Positions 16,852 to 25,685 of a DNA stretch of 64,000 nucleotides are shown piece after piece (position 1 is the first letter of the stretch; every line of letters begins with the position of its first letter). Origin of the DNA: Paraburkholderia sp. Ac-20340 (GTDB lineage: Bacteria; Pseudomonadota; Gammaproteobacteria; Burkholderiales; Burkholderiaceae); the NCBI RefSeq assembly GCF_017104965.1, contig NZ_JAAGPR010000028.1, positions 1 through 64,000 of the forward strand. Direction: 5' to 3'. The position numbers were made by a program, and so were the translations under genes. The notes beneath the pieces are model-generated. The model saw nothing but the letters and a program-made list of their open reading frames with translations. It was not told where the DNA came from and did not search any database.

Positions 16852-17047
16852 GGCGCTGGGAGTGAGTTCGAAAACCGGATTCAGAAAGTCGTGCGGTGAA
16901 CGATGATCGCGCGCCCGGCGCGCTGGCGCAAGTTCCCGGCACGGCACTGCCCGCGCGGCGTGACGCTGCCATGCCGCTAGAATGTCGATAAACGGGCGGC
17001 GCGCCTCGCCGCCGCGCATTCTCTTTCATGCCAGAGCGATTCCCAGC

Positions 17048-18379
17048 GTGACCACTGCCACTCTCGACTCACTGCGCGCCGGGCAACTTGCCGGCGCACG
17101 TCATCTCAAACTCGCGTGCGGTTTGACCGAATTTCCGCGCGAGATTTTCGACCTCGCCGACACGCTGGAGGTGCTCGATCTTTCCGGCAACGCGCTCACG
17201 TCCTTACCGGACGACTTACCGCGCCTGCATCGGCTGCGCATTCTGTTTGCCTCGCAAAACCCATTCACCGAACTGCCGCGGATGCTGGGCGAGTGTGCCG
17301 CGCTGAGCATGGTGGGTTTCAAATCGAATCGCATCCGGCACGTGCCTGCCAGCGCATTGCCCGCGCAATTGCGCTGGCTGATTCTCACCGATAACGACAT
17401 CGACACCTTGCCGCCTGAACTTGGCGAGCGGCCCCATCTGCAAAAGCTGATGCTGGCGGGCAATCGTCTGCGTGCGTTGCCCGAAACGATGGCGGCATGC
17501 TCGCGGCTTGAATTGCTGCGGATATCGGCGAATCAATTCGATGCGTTGCCCGGCTGGCTGCTGAGCTTGCCGCGCCTCGCGTGGCTGGCGTATGCAGGCA
17601 ATCCGTTTAACGCGGCGCGCGAACAGGCAGCCATGACGAACGCGCCGGTGCCCGATATTGCGTGGTCCACGCTGGCGCTTGGTCAGACGCTTGGCGAAGG
17701 CGCATCGGGCGTGATTCATCGCGCGACGCGTCTGCTCAAGGATGGGCATCCGCTCGATGCCGTGGCCGTCAAACTGTTCAAGGGCGCGGTGACGAGCGAC
17801 GGTTTGCCCGATCTGGAAATGGCCGCGTGCCTGCAGGCCGGGCAGCATCCGAATCTGATTCCCGTGCTGGGCAAGATTGCGGGGCATCCGCTCGACGAGC
17901 ACGGCCTGGTGATGGCGCTGATCGATCCGGCATTCAGCAATCTTGCCGGGCCGCCCAGCCTCGACTCCTGCACGCGCGATATCTATGCCGCCGATGTGCG
18001 ATTCGACTGGCATGCCGCGCTGGGCATTGCACGTGGGATTGCTTCGGCGGCGCAACATTTGCATGCGCGCGGCATCATGCACGGCGATCTCTATGCGCAC
18101 AACATCCTGCACGACGGCGCGGGCCATGCGCTGCTGGGCGATTTCGGCGCGGCTTCGTTTCATGGCGTCGATGACGACGCACGAGCGCAAGCATTCGAAC
18201 GGATCGAAGTGCGCGCGTTTGGCTGTCTGCTGGAAGAACTGGCGCAGCGCGCGATTTACGCAGCGGACGCCAAGGGCGACGCGCTGGCGGCATTGGTGCG
18301 CGAATGTCTGAATGAAAGCGTGGCAGCGCGACCGCTCTTCAAGGCGATTATCGAGCGGCTTGAACTATTGCTGGCGTAA
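17048..18379 (+). CDS. Leucine-rich-repeat protein with C-terminal Ser/Thr kinase-like domain
   Basis: 443 residues from the GTG at 17048; an ATG at 16982 would add 22 residues. Residues ~15-190 contain about seven LRRs with LxxLxLSxNxLxxLP spacing (LEVLDLSGNALTSLP, LQKLMLAGNRLRALP). Residues ~208-443 are a eukaryotic-like kinase: glycine loop GEGASG (216-221), VAVK lysine K242, catalytic loop HGDLYAHN (H345-D347-N352), DFG 365-367. The HRD arginine is replaced by glycine, as in several RLK/PEK-like bacterial kinases. No TM segment is seen. Role unknown; LRRs suggest protein recognition. The neighbouring PAAR gene may be functionally linked. Confidence 0.88.
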   Translation: MTTATLDSLRAGQLAGARHLKLACGLTEFPREIFDLADTLEVLDLSGNALTSLPDDLPRLHRLRILFASQNPFTELPRMLGECAALSMVGFKSNRIRHVPASALPAQLRWLILTDNDIDTLPPELGERPHLQKLMLAGNRLRALPETMAACSRLELLRISANQFDALPGWLLSLPRLAWLAYAGNPFNAAREQAAMTNAPVPDIAWSTLALGQTLGEGASGVIHRATRLLKDGHPLDAVAVKLFKGAVTSDGLPDLEMAACLQAGQHPNLIPVLGKIAGHPLDEHGLVMALIDPAFSNLAGPPSLDSCTRDIYAADVRFDWHAALGIARGIASAAQHLHARGIMHGDLYAHNILHDGAGHALLGDFGAASFHGVDDDARAQAFERIEVRAFGCLLEELAQRAIYAADAKGDALAALVRECLNESVAARPLFKAIIERLELLLA

Positions 18380-18447
18380 TCGACGCAATACAGGAAAAAT
18401 GCGTTCTTTACGCCAGACTGATGAATCGTTACAGGACTCTGTGATCT

Positions 18448-18735
18448 ATGAAGCGTTATCTGATACTCAATGGCGACAAGACCACCGCAAATGGCACGGT
18501 CATCGCAACGCACACGTCAATCCAGTTCACCGGTAGCGATGTCGCGCACGAAGGCGATGATGTGCAATGCCCCGCATGCAACAGCACGGGGAAAATCCAG
18601 TGCGACGGACCGCGTCAGGTCATGACCGCGCCGGATGGCCGCCACGCAGCATTGAGCGACGATCTGTGCATCTGCCAATGCAATCCGCCGCCCAAACTGG
18701 TGGCTTCACAACAATCGATGTCGGTCGATGCGTGA
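18448..18735 (+). CDS. PAAR-domain protein (T6SS spike tip)
   Basis: 95 residues. Start MKRYLILNGDKTTANGTV, with the PAAR features: a D-x-T-x-x-G-x-V beginning, a VAHEGDDVQCPAC turn, and cysteine pairs (CPAC, IQC, CICQC) with CNPPPKL near the end. PAAR proteins sharpen the VgrG spike of the type VI secretion system and carry effectors. The gene is 68 bases downstream of the LRR kinase on the same strand. No VgrG or structural T6SS gene is adjacent, so it is an orphan spike component. Confidence 0.75.
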   Translation: MKRYLILNGDKTTANGTVIATHTSIQFTGSDVAHEGDDVQCPACNSTGKIQCDGPRQVMTAPDGRHAALSDDLCICQCNPPPKLVASQQSMSVDA

Positions 18736-18755
18736 ACCTTCGCTGACCGGCGATA

Positions 18756-19649
18756 TCAAGGCTTGATAAACCGCAGCGTCATTCGATCCGACTCGCCAAT
18801 CGCGGCGAAGCGCGCGCGGTCCACGTCACCGCCTTGATAGCTGGGCGGCAGCGACCAGACACCGTGCGGATAATCCTTGGTGTCTTTCGGATTTGCGTTG
18901 ATCTCGCTGCGCGCGGCCAGCACGAAACCCGCTGCCTGCGCATGCTCGATTACATAATCTTCCGTCACATAGCCGCTATCGATCATCTGCTGCACGGTCG
19001 CGCCGCGCCTGGCGCGATGCTCTTCCACGCCCAGAACGCCGCCGGGTTTTAGCGCGACCCAGAAAGCGTGCAGGTTCGCATCGATCTGGCCATCCTTGAT
19101 CCAGTTGTGGATGTTGCGGAACGTGAGGACGCGATCGAACTGGCCTTGAGCGTCGAAGCCTTTGAACGCGCCCGCGTGCAGCGAGCCCATCACGACGTTG
19201 CCATATATCGACTGATTCCCTGCGATCTTGCGCAGGAAGGCGGCATCGGTATCGCGATCTTCCGCTGCGAGTTCCAGCGACGTGCTGATGTACTGCGCTT
19301 CGTAAAGATGGCCGCGATCGTGCAGCCAGGGCGCGAGAATATCCGTGTACCAGCCGCCGCCGGGCGCGATCTCCAGCACCTTTTGCGTCGGCTCGACGCC
19401 GAAGAATTGCAGCGTTTCCTTCGGGTGCCGATACACGTCGCGTGCTTTGGCGCGATCGCTACGCTGCGCACCGCTAATGGCGGCATCGAGAGAAGCCGCC
19501 GTTGCCTGCTGAGGCTGCGTATTCTGCGCAGCCTGCTGGGTGGGCGCGGCGCATCCCGCAGCAAAGAGCGCAAGTGACGCAGCGGCGACGAACGCCGCAC
19601 GCTTTAGCGCGTGACGTGCGGGAACTCGATAACGTTGGGTCGGATTCAT
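18756..19649 (-). CDS. Putative lipoprotein class I SAM-dependent methyltransferase
   Basis: 297 residues with a lipoprotein signal peptide: positive N-terminus, hydrophobic stretch and lipobox LFAAGC ending near residue 33. The mature part contains the SAM-binding motif I VLEIAPGGGWYTDILAP and FDRVLTFRNIHNWI, seen in periplasmic methyltransferase-like proteins annotated in many proteobacteria. SAM is not normally periplasmic, so the exported localisation makes real methyltransferase activity uncertain. No operon partner; it lies between the PAAR gene (convergent) and the siderophore esterase. Confidence 0.75.
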   Translation of the reverse strand: MNPTQRYRVPARHALKRAAFVAAASLALFAAGCAAPTQQAAQNTQPQQATAASLDAAISGAQRSDRAKARDVYRHPKETLQFFGVEPTQKVLEIAPGGGWYTDILAPWLHDRGHLYEAQYISTSLELAAEDRDTDAAFLRKIAGNQSIYGNVVMGSLHAGAFKGFDAQGQFDRVLTFRNIHNWIKDGQIDANLHAFWVALKPGGVLGVEEHRARRGATVQQMIDSGYVTEDYVIEHAQAAGFVLAARSEINANPKDTKDYPHGVWSLPPSYQGGDVDRARFAAIGESDRMTLRFIKP

Positions 19650-19751
19650 GGGCGAGGGCGCGGTTTTGATCAGCCCACACGATACCCGGTTATTCGCTAC
19701 CGCGCTGGCCGGGCATCGTGCATCACGCTCGCTAACGTTATGGGTTGTCGC

Positions 19752-20750
19752 CTAGCGTGGCTGCGGTTTGGCGCACGTGTGTTGCGCGGCAAGCGTCACC
19801 GCTTCGCTGATCGCGGCAGGCAAGTATGAAACGTGGTTCTGGCCTGGGTAGATCTGCAGATCGGCATTGAAACCGAGCGCGGGCGTCGCTTGCAGCACCG
19901 TCGTGAAAGCACGCGCATTGTCGATCATCGCAGCGCGCTGCACGCGTTCGACACGTGCGGGTGGGCTGTTGGGCGCGAGGCGCTGCTCGTCGCCGCCGAC
20001 GCGAATCGCGAGCGGAATCAGCGGCGAAGTCGCCGTTACGTGCGCAGTACGCGCAGCGTCGTGCACCTGGTCGAGCAATGCGCCGGCATCCCACCAGAGC
20101 GAAGGGCTGGCCGCCATATAGCGCGAATACGCCTGCGGATGCGATAGCGCATCGTGCAGCACGAAATAGCCGCCGAGCGAGTGGCCGAACAGCATGCGAG
20201 ACCCCGGCGTTTCATGCGTACGCGCTTCGATAGCGTGCGGCAGTACGTCGTTGACGAACGTTTCGAAAGCCTGCGCGCCGCCGGTTTGCAGCGGCTTGTT
20301 TTGTGCGTCGCGCGCCACGCCCCAGCCGTCGCGGCTGGGCGTGGTGAAATCGCGGAAACGCTGGCGTTCGTCGAAGAGCGCATCGTTATCGGCGGCGACG
20401 GCGGCAATCGTCACCGGTCCGATCAAACGCGCCTGCAGACGCGCGGCGCTCACCGCGAGGGCAAATGTGGCGTTGCCATCGAGCAGCACGAGTAGCGGCG
20501 GGGCACCTTCACGCGCGCAGGCATCGGCACCTTCGGCTGCTGCGCGCGGCGCTATGGCACTGGCTGCATCCGGATGATAGAGCCAGACGCGATAACTCGG
20601 GCCTTGCGGCCCGGCGTCGAGTACGAACGAATCGGTATCGGGAAGCAAGGCATGCGTTGCCGAAATCGATTCGGAATCCGTATTGACTGGCGGCGCGTTT
20701 GCGCAAGCCGTCGCCGCCAGTACGAAACCCGTCAGCAAGAATCGTTTCAT
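19752..20750 (-). CDS. Alpha/beta-hydrolase esterase of the Fes/IroE type (probable siderophore hydrolase)
   Basis: 332 residues from the ATG at 20750. It has an N-terminal signal with a possible lipobox (ATAC). LLVLLDGNATFA, then a GHSLGG nucleophile elbow, and a C-terminal catalytic histidine in YPGQNHVSYLP mark the esterase-D/Fes fold used to hydrolyse ferric enterobactin-like siderophores in IroE and Fes. The GTGA ribosome-binding site overlaps the end of the TonB receptor gene, so the two genes form one transcription unit. Role inferred: opening an ester-type siderophore in the periplasm after uptake. Confidence 0.8.
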   Translation of the reverse strand: MKRFLLTGFVLAATACANAPPVNTDSESISATHALLPDTDSFVLDAGPQGPSYRVWLYHPDAASAIAPRAAAEGADACAREGAPPLLVLLDGNATFALAVSAARLQARLIGPVTIAAVAADNDALFDERQRFRDFTTPSRDGWGVARDAQNKPLQTGGAQAFETFVNDVLPHAIEARTHETPGSRMLFGHSLGGYFVLHDALSHPQAYSRYMAASPSLWWDAGALLDQVHDAARTAHVTATSPLIPLAIRVGGDEQRLAPNSPPARVERVQRAAMIDNARAFTTVLQATPALGFNADLQIYPGQNHVSYLPAAISEAVTLAAQHTCAKPQPR

Positions 20751-20758
20751 TGTCGATG

Positions 20759-23191
20759 TCACCATTGGTAGCGTGCCGTACCGATCACTTCGCGGCGAAC
20801 GCCCCAGAAGCATTGCGTCGCGCTTGCGCATGCCGCTACGTACTGGCGGTCGAACAGATTCGAGGCATTGAGAGCGAAACGCCAGTTGCGCAGTTCGTAG
20901 TGCAGAGCGAGATCGACCAGCGTAAAGGAGCCAACCTTGAACGAATCGTCGGCGGCGCCATACGTGCTGCCGATATAGCGCACGCCTGCGCCCATGCCCA
21001 GGCCCTTGAGCGTGCCGCGATGCAGCGTGTAATCGGCCCACAGCGAGGCGGTCTGTTTGGGCACCGCAGCGGGCGTATGGCCGAGCGACGTGTCGTTCGC
21101 GCTCGACACCCACGCGCTCGTATACGTATATGCGGCGATCAGCGAAAGCTCGCGCGTCAGATTCAGATGCGTTTCCAGTTCGACGCCGCGGCTTTTGACG
21201 GCGCCCGTCTGCACGCGATAACTCGAATTGGTCGGATCGGGCGTCGAGACATTGTGCTGTTCGAGATCGTAGAGCGAGAGCGTCGTGAAGCTCGTGGTGC
21301 CCGGCATCTGATATTTGAGGCCGACTTCGAACTGACGCCCCGTCGACGGCTTGAGCGCGCTGCCATCCTGCGTCGTGCCCGAGGTGACCGGCTGGAACGA
21401 ACGCGAGAAGCTCGCGAACGGCGAAAGGCCGTTATCGAAGGCATAGAGCACGCCCGCACGCCATGTGAAGGCGCGATCGAACTGGCTCGACGAGGTGTGC
21501 TTGACGTACTCGTTCGCATTGGTCGACGCAAAATCTTCGCGCGCGCCGAGCACGAACGACCATTTGTCCAGCGTGATCTGGTCCTGCACGTAGAGGCCGA
21601 GATCGTCGGTGCGCTGGCGCGTGTAGCTGGCGAGCTTCGGGTCCGCGATGGCCTGACCGTACACGGGCGCCGTGATGTCGAGCGACGACGCGGAGCCGGA
21701 CGAAAGACGGCGGTCGGCCATCGTCATCTGATAGTCGATGCCCGTGAGCACGGCATGATGCAGCGGGCCGGTGTTGAAGTCGCTTTCGAGTTGCGTGTCG
21801 GTCGAGAGCGCATCGAGATGCTCCATCGAAGCCGTGGTGAGGCGCTTCAGATAGCGGTTGGTCGAGTTGGTATAGCCGCTCGAATAAACCGTCTGATAGT
21901 CGCTCCACATGTGCATGTAGCGCGTGTTCTGGCGCACCGTGAAGGTGTCGTTGAAGCGATGGCTGAAGGCGTAGCCGAGCGTCACCTGTTCGCGGCGGAA
22001 GTGGTCGTAGTTGGGGTCGCCGTCATTGAAGCCAGTGCCGATCTGCCCATTCGGGTTGTACGACACGGTGCCGTAGCGCGGCAGAAAACCGTAGTAGCCG
22101 TTGTTCGGATCGTACTGATAGCTCGCGAGCAGCGTGAGTTCGGTGTTGGCATCGGGGCGCAGCGTGAGCGACGGCGCCACGTAAATACGCTGCTCCTTCG
22201 TTCCGTTGACCTGAGTATCGGCGTCGCGCGCAAGGCCGACGAAGCGGTACAGCACGCGCTTATCGGTATCGAGCGCGCCGCCCAGATCGAATGCGCCTTC
22301 CCAGCGGTTATGCGTGCCCGCACCCAGCATGACTTCGTTGACGTGATCCGCTTCGGGGCGCTTGCTTTCCAGCACCACCACGCCGCCAGGATTGGCCTGG
22401 CCATAGAGAATCGAACTGGGACCACGCAGCACTTCGATGCGTTGCAGGCCGTATTGTTCGATCTGCGGCACCGCATAGGAAAGGCCGCGCCCCATATTGA
22501 GGCCGTCGAGGAAGTTCACATACACGGCATTGCCGCCGAAACCGCCAAAACCGCGCATCTGCAGACTGTCATAGCGATCGCCGATACCGCGTGTTTCCGG
22601 CACGACGCCAGCCGAATAACGCAGCGCCTGCGCGACCGTCTGCACATTCTGCTCGTCCATCTGCTTGCGCTCGATGATCGATACCGATTGCGGCGTGCGC
22701 GTGAGCGCTACATTCGATTTGAGCGCAGCGCCGGAAACGGTGGGATCGTGCGAATCGCCCGCATTTTGCGCGCTGATTTTCACCGCGGGCAGCGCGGTAT
22801 CGGCTGTCGTGCTCGAATCCGAACCGGGCGGTTGCGGATCGGTTTCCAGCACGAATGCAGCGTTCTGGCCGCGCACGGCGCGCAGGCCCGTGCCGCGCAG
22901 CAGTTGCGTAAGCGCGCTGGCGGCATCGGCATGACCGTTGAAACCCGGCGAGTGCTTGCCGGCAACGAGCGAGCTTGCGTAAGCCAGCTGCACGCCGCTG
23001 GTTTCGGCGAAGCGGTTGAGCGCCGTGTTCAGGTCCGAAGGCGCGATGCGGTAATCGATACGCGCGTCGCGTTGCGTGCTGGCGGCGTTAGCCGTCGTGT
23101 CCTGATCGGCGAATGCGGGCAGTGCCGCGCCAAAGAGTGCTGCTGCCGCCGCGCTGATCGCGAGCGGACGGAAAGATGCTTGCGTGAACAA
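20759..23191 (-). CDS. TonB-dependent siderophore receptor with STN signalling domain
   Basis: 810 residues. Signal peptide (FRPLAISAAAAALFGAALPAFA), STN signalling domain about residues 45-100 (IDYRIAPSDLNTALNRFAE), plug domain beginning near 145-300 (PQSVSIIERKQMDEQN, GGVVVLESKRPEA), then a 22-strand barrel ending in the typical C-terminal aromatic (ARYQW). The STN domain implies FpvA/FecA-like cell-surface signalling through the FecR anti-sigma gene just upstream and the FecI sigma gene. No siderophore synthesis gene is near, so it may import a xenosiderophore. Confidence 0.93.
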   Translation of the reverse strand: MFTQASFRPLAISAAAAALFGAALPAFADQDTTANAASTQRDARIDYRIAPSDLNTALNRFAETSGVQLAYASSLVAGKHSPGFNGHADAASALTQLLRGTGLRAVRGQNAAFVLETDPQPPGSDSSTTADTALPAVKISAQNAGDSHDPTVSGAALKSNVALTRTPQSVSIIERKQMDEQNVQTVAQALRYSAGVVPETRGIGDRYDSLQMRGFGGFGGNAVYVNFLDGLNMGRGLSYAVPQIEQYGLQRIEVLRGPSSILYGQANPGGVVVLESKRPEADHVNEVMLGAGTHNRWEGAFDLGGALDTDKRVLYRFVGLARDADTQVNGTKEQRIYVAPSLTLRPDANTELTLLASYQYDPNNGYYGFLPRYGTVSYNPNGQIGTGFNDGDPNYDHFRREQVTLGYAFSHRFNDTFTVRQNTRYMHMWSDYQTVYSSGYTNSTNRYLKRLTTASMEHLDALSTDTQLESDFNTGPLHHAVLTGIDYQMTMADRRLSSGSASSLDITAPVYGQAIADPKLASYTRQRTDDLGLYVQDQITLDKWSFVLGAREDFASTNANEYVKHTSSSQFDRAFTWRAGVLYAFDNGLSPFASFSRSFQPVTSGTTQDGSALKPSTGRQFEVGLKYQMPGTTSFTTLSLYDLEQHNVSTPDPTNSSYRVQTGAVKSRGVELETHLNLTRELSLIAAYTYTSAWVSSANDTSLGHTPAAVPKQTASLWADYTLHRGTLKGLGMGAGVRYIGSTYGAADDSFKVGSFTLVDLALHYELRNWRFALNASNLFDRQYVAACASATQCFWGVRREVIGTARYQW

Positions 23192-23287
23192 CGAAATTCC
23201 CCCGAACTGATGCTGTACGTTTCTGGTCTTGCTGAGGGAATAGACGTTTGGGCGCGCAAAAACCGGACGTCCCGCACAAAATATTTT

Positions 23288-24376
23288 TTACTGCGCGGTC
23301 GAGACGTCCTGAGCAGACAGAATGACGACGCGGCCCGCGATCTGCGTGGCGCGCAGCGAGAGTGTTTCGGCGAGCGTGGCGAGCGCCTGGGCGGGCGCAT
23401 CGATGGCGAAATTGCCGGAGACGCGCAGCGTTGCCGCGTTGCCGCGCACGTAGATGAAGTGGCCTTTCCAATAGCGGTTGAGTGCGGCGGCAACCTCTGC
23501 GAGCGGCGTGTCGGTGAACACCAGGCGGCCGCGTTGCCAGGCCGTTGCCGCGAATGTATCCACCGGAACGCTAGCGGGCGCGTGCGCTGCGTCGCTGTAT
23601 TGAATGCTTTGGCCCGCAGTGGCCTGAAGCGCGCCCGAGGCGTTGCCCACTTCCACGCGGCCTTGCGTAACGGTGACGAGCGTCGCGGTGCTGTGTTTCG
23701 AAGATGCAGCATCGGGCAGGCTCACCTGGAACGCCGTGCCGATATCGGCGATGTTGCCCTCGGCGGCCTGCACGATGAAGCGGCGCGCGTCGCCGTGTTT
23801 GACATCGAAGGCTGCGCGGCCGCGTTCGAGCACGACGCGGCGTTCGTGCGCGTTATAGCGCACGTCGACGGCGGAATCGGCATCGAGCCGCATGACGCTG
23901 CCGTCGTCCAGCGCGACCGTGCGCAATTCGCCTGCCGAAGTCGCGAAGTCCGCCTCGTGCAGATAGTGCGTGATGCCGATCGCGGCCACGGCACAGGCGC
24001 ACGCGAACGCGAGCCGCGGTGCGCTAAAGCCAAAGCTGAAGATCGAGGCGGCACGTGCGCGCGGCGTGCGTTGTGGCGGTGTAGCGGAACGCGTGCGCAG
24101 CGCGTCCGCCTGTTGCCACTGCCCGAGCGCAGCATCGAATGCCGCGCGATGTTGCGGCGAGCGCGCGCACCAGCGTGCAAGACGTGCATCGCCGGGCGTC
24201 GCGCGGCCCGCGTCGATCCGCACGATCCACACCGCTGCTTCGGCGTGCAGACGCCGCGCGCGTGTCGTTGCGCGCGCATCGACTGGATTCGCCTCGGAAC
24301 CGGTGGCTGAACTGGCGGTCGAGCGACCGCCTGAAGAAGAAACGGGCATACCCAGTGGCTGGTAATCCTTAGTCAT
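23288..24376 (-). CDS. FecR-family anti-sigma regulator
   Basis: 362 residues from the ATG at 24376, which overlaps the sigma factor stop (ATGACTAA). N-terminal cytoplasmic DUF4880-like part (AAVWIVRIDAGRATPGDARLARWCARSPQHRAAFDAAL), one TM segment near residue 120-140 (LAFACACAVAAIGI), then the periplasmic FecR domain (ALDDGSVMRLDADSAVDVR) and a secretin/STN-interacting C-terminus. It relays binding of the siderophore receptor across the inner membrane to the sigma factor. It is 96 bases upstream of the receptor. Confidence 0.9.
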   Translation of the reverse strand: MTKDYQPLGMPVSSSGGRSTASSATGSEANPVDARATTRARRLHAEAAVWIVRIDAGRATPGDARLARWCARSPQHRAAFDAALGQWQQADALRTRSATPPQRTPRARAASIFSFGFSAPRLAFACACAVAAIGITHYLHEADFATSAGELRTVALDDGSVMRLDADSAVDVRYNAHERRVVLERGRAAFDVKHGDARRFIVQAAEGNIADIGTAFQVSLPDAASSKHSTATLVTVTQGRVEVGNASGALQATAGQSIQYSDAAHAPASVPVDTFAATAWQRGRLVFTDTPLAEVAAALNRYWKGHFIYVRGNAATLRVSGNFAIDAPAQALATLAETLSLRATQIAGRVVILSAQDVSTAQ

Positions 24377-24923
24377 GGGCCGGCGGCGCTGAGTCGTCGC
24401 GAGCGCCCCGGTCGAACTCGACCAGCCCCAGCAACGCGCGCCGCAAGTGTTTTTCGACCATGTTGCGGCTGATCTGCAGCCGCTCGGCAATGGCTTCGTG
24501 CGAAAGGCCGTGGACCTTGCGCAGCAGGAACACTTCGCGGCAACGCGCGGGCAACGCGCTCACGGCCTGTTCCAGCGCGCGGGCGGTCTGCGAGGCCTCG
24601 GCGAGCAGGCTCGGATCGACAGGATCGACGGCCAGCTCGGCGCAGGCGTCATTATCGTCGTCGTGCGGCGTTACGTCGATGCGGAACTGGCTGCTGGTGC
24701 GATGCTCGCGAAAACGATCGACGATCAGGTTTTCGATCACTCGCACAAAGAACGCGCGGGGCTGGCGCACGTCGGCGGAACCCGGCAGCGAGGCCACTTT
24801 CACGAACGCGTCGTGCACGAGATCCGACGCCGCTTCCGCCGACTTCACGCGGCGCGAGGCGAACGCGAGCAACGCACGATAGTGCGCGGCGAACGTGTGA
24901 GCGAGGCTGGAAGACGGCTGCAC
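24369..24923 (-). CDS. ECF RNA polymerase sigma factor, FecI type
   Basis: 184 residues. Sigma-70 region 2 about residues 10-78 (DLVHDAFVKVAS, AFFVRVIENLIVDRFREH) and region 4 about 120-170 with helix-turn-helix LPARCREVFLLRKVHGLSHEAIAERLQISRNMVEKHLRRAL. The gene overlaps fecR-like by eight bases and starts a four-gene iron-uptake unit (sigma, anti-sigma, receptor, esterase). A Fur box 66 bases upstream suggests repression by iron. Confidence 0.92.
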   Translation of the reverse strand: MQPSSSLAHTFAAHYRALLAFASRRVKSAEAASDLVHDAFVKVASLPGSADVRQPRAFFVRVIENLIVDRFREHRTSSQFRIDVTPHDDDNDACAELAVDPVDPSLLAEASQTARALEQAVSALPARCREVFLLRKVHGLSHEAIAERLQISRNMVEKHLRRALLGLVEFDRGARDDSAPPAHD

Positions 24924-24988
24924 GAGTGGATCTGCGAGACCGGCGGCGCACGGCCGCCCGGTTTCATGTCGCTTACGATAATTTTACG

Positions 24989-25007
24989 AATGAGAATTAT
25001 TATCGTT
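24989..25007. promoter_or_regulatory. Fur box upstream of FecI-type sigma gene
   Basis: AATGAGAATTATTATCGTT at 24989-25007 fits the Fur consensus GATAATGATAATCATTATC, sharing the ATTATC arm and GAGAAT core. It lies 66 bases upstream of the start codon of the sigma gene on the minus strand. Confidence 0.65.
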
Positions 25008-25074
25008 TATGAAAATTAGCGCAAGCGGCAATTTCTTTGTGTGGCGAACGGGTCTTTGGGGTGGGGCGGCGGGA

Positions 25075-25632
25075 CTAGCGGCCGCTGCGCAGGGGCCCGG
25101 CGGAGGGCGGTTGGTGGGATTCGTGCAGATGCCGCTCGAAGTGGACGAGGTCGTGCCACTCGCCGTGCAGGTACATGCTGCGCCTGGCCTGGCCGAAGGC
25201 GACGAAGCCGTTGCGCTCCAGCACGCGCGTCGAGCCCACGTTCTGCGGCCGCACGATCGCTTCGATTCGCGACAGATGGAGTTCAGCCGCGGCGATCTCC
25301 ACGGCGAGCCTGAGCGCCTGCGACGCGTGGCCTTTGCCGGCAAAGCCTTCGCCGATGCGGTAACCGAGCGTCGCCTTATTGAAGTACGGGCGCGTCACGC
25401 TGACCAGATTGATCCGGCCGACGATTGCGTTGTCGAAGCAGACGAGATATTGATAGGCCCGATCGTTCTCGCGATCGTCCTGCGCCAGCTCGATCGATTC
25501 GCGTACGGCGGTGAGGTGATAGTAGCTGGCGGAGCGAGCGTTGATCCAGTGCTCGAAATAGGCGCGGTTGTCGATCTCGAAGGCGAGCAGGGCTTCGGCA
25601 TCGGTCAACGCGGGAGGGCGGAGCGTGAGCAT
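25075..25632 (-). CDS. GNAT family N-acetyltransferase (RimJ/RimL type)
   Basis: 185 residues. GNAT fold with LRPPALTDAEALLAFE at the N-terminus, beta-strand GRINLVSV, the acetyl-CoA pyrophosphate loop in GYRIGEGFAGKGHASQAL, and the conserved RPQNVGSTRVLERNGF motif of RimJ/RimL and ribosomal-protein-type acetyltransferases. Acetylates an amino group of an unknown substrate. It stands alone between the iron operon and the permease gene. Confidence 0.88.
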   Translation of the reverse strand: MLTLRPPALTDAEALLAFEIDNRAYFEHWINARSASYYHLTAVRESIELAQDDRENDRAYQYLVCFDNAIVGRINLVSVTRPYFNKATLGYRIGEGFAGKGHASQALRLAVEIAAAELHLSRIEAIVRPQNVGSTRVLERNGFVAFGQARRSMYLHGEWHDLVHFERHLHESHQPPSAGPLRSGR

Positions 25633-25685
25633 GGTTGCCGGGGAGTATTGAAATCCCCGGCGATTCTACAGCGTTACGTGATGAC

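Noticed and set aside
20699-24310. Very long plus-strand open frame (about 1200 codons) opposite the TonB receptor and FecR genes
   Set aside because: Arg/His/Ala-rich antisense shadow of high-GC genes; no domain text, and the minus-strand genes have clear motifs.
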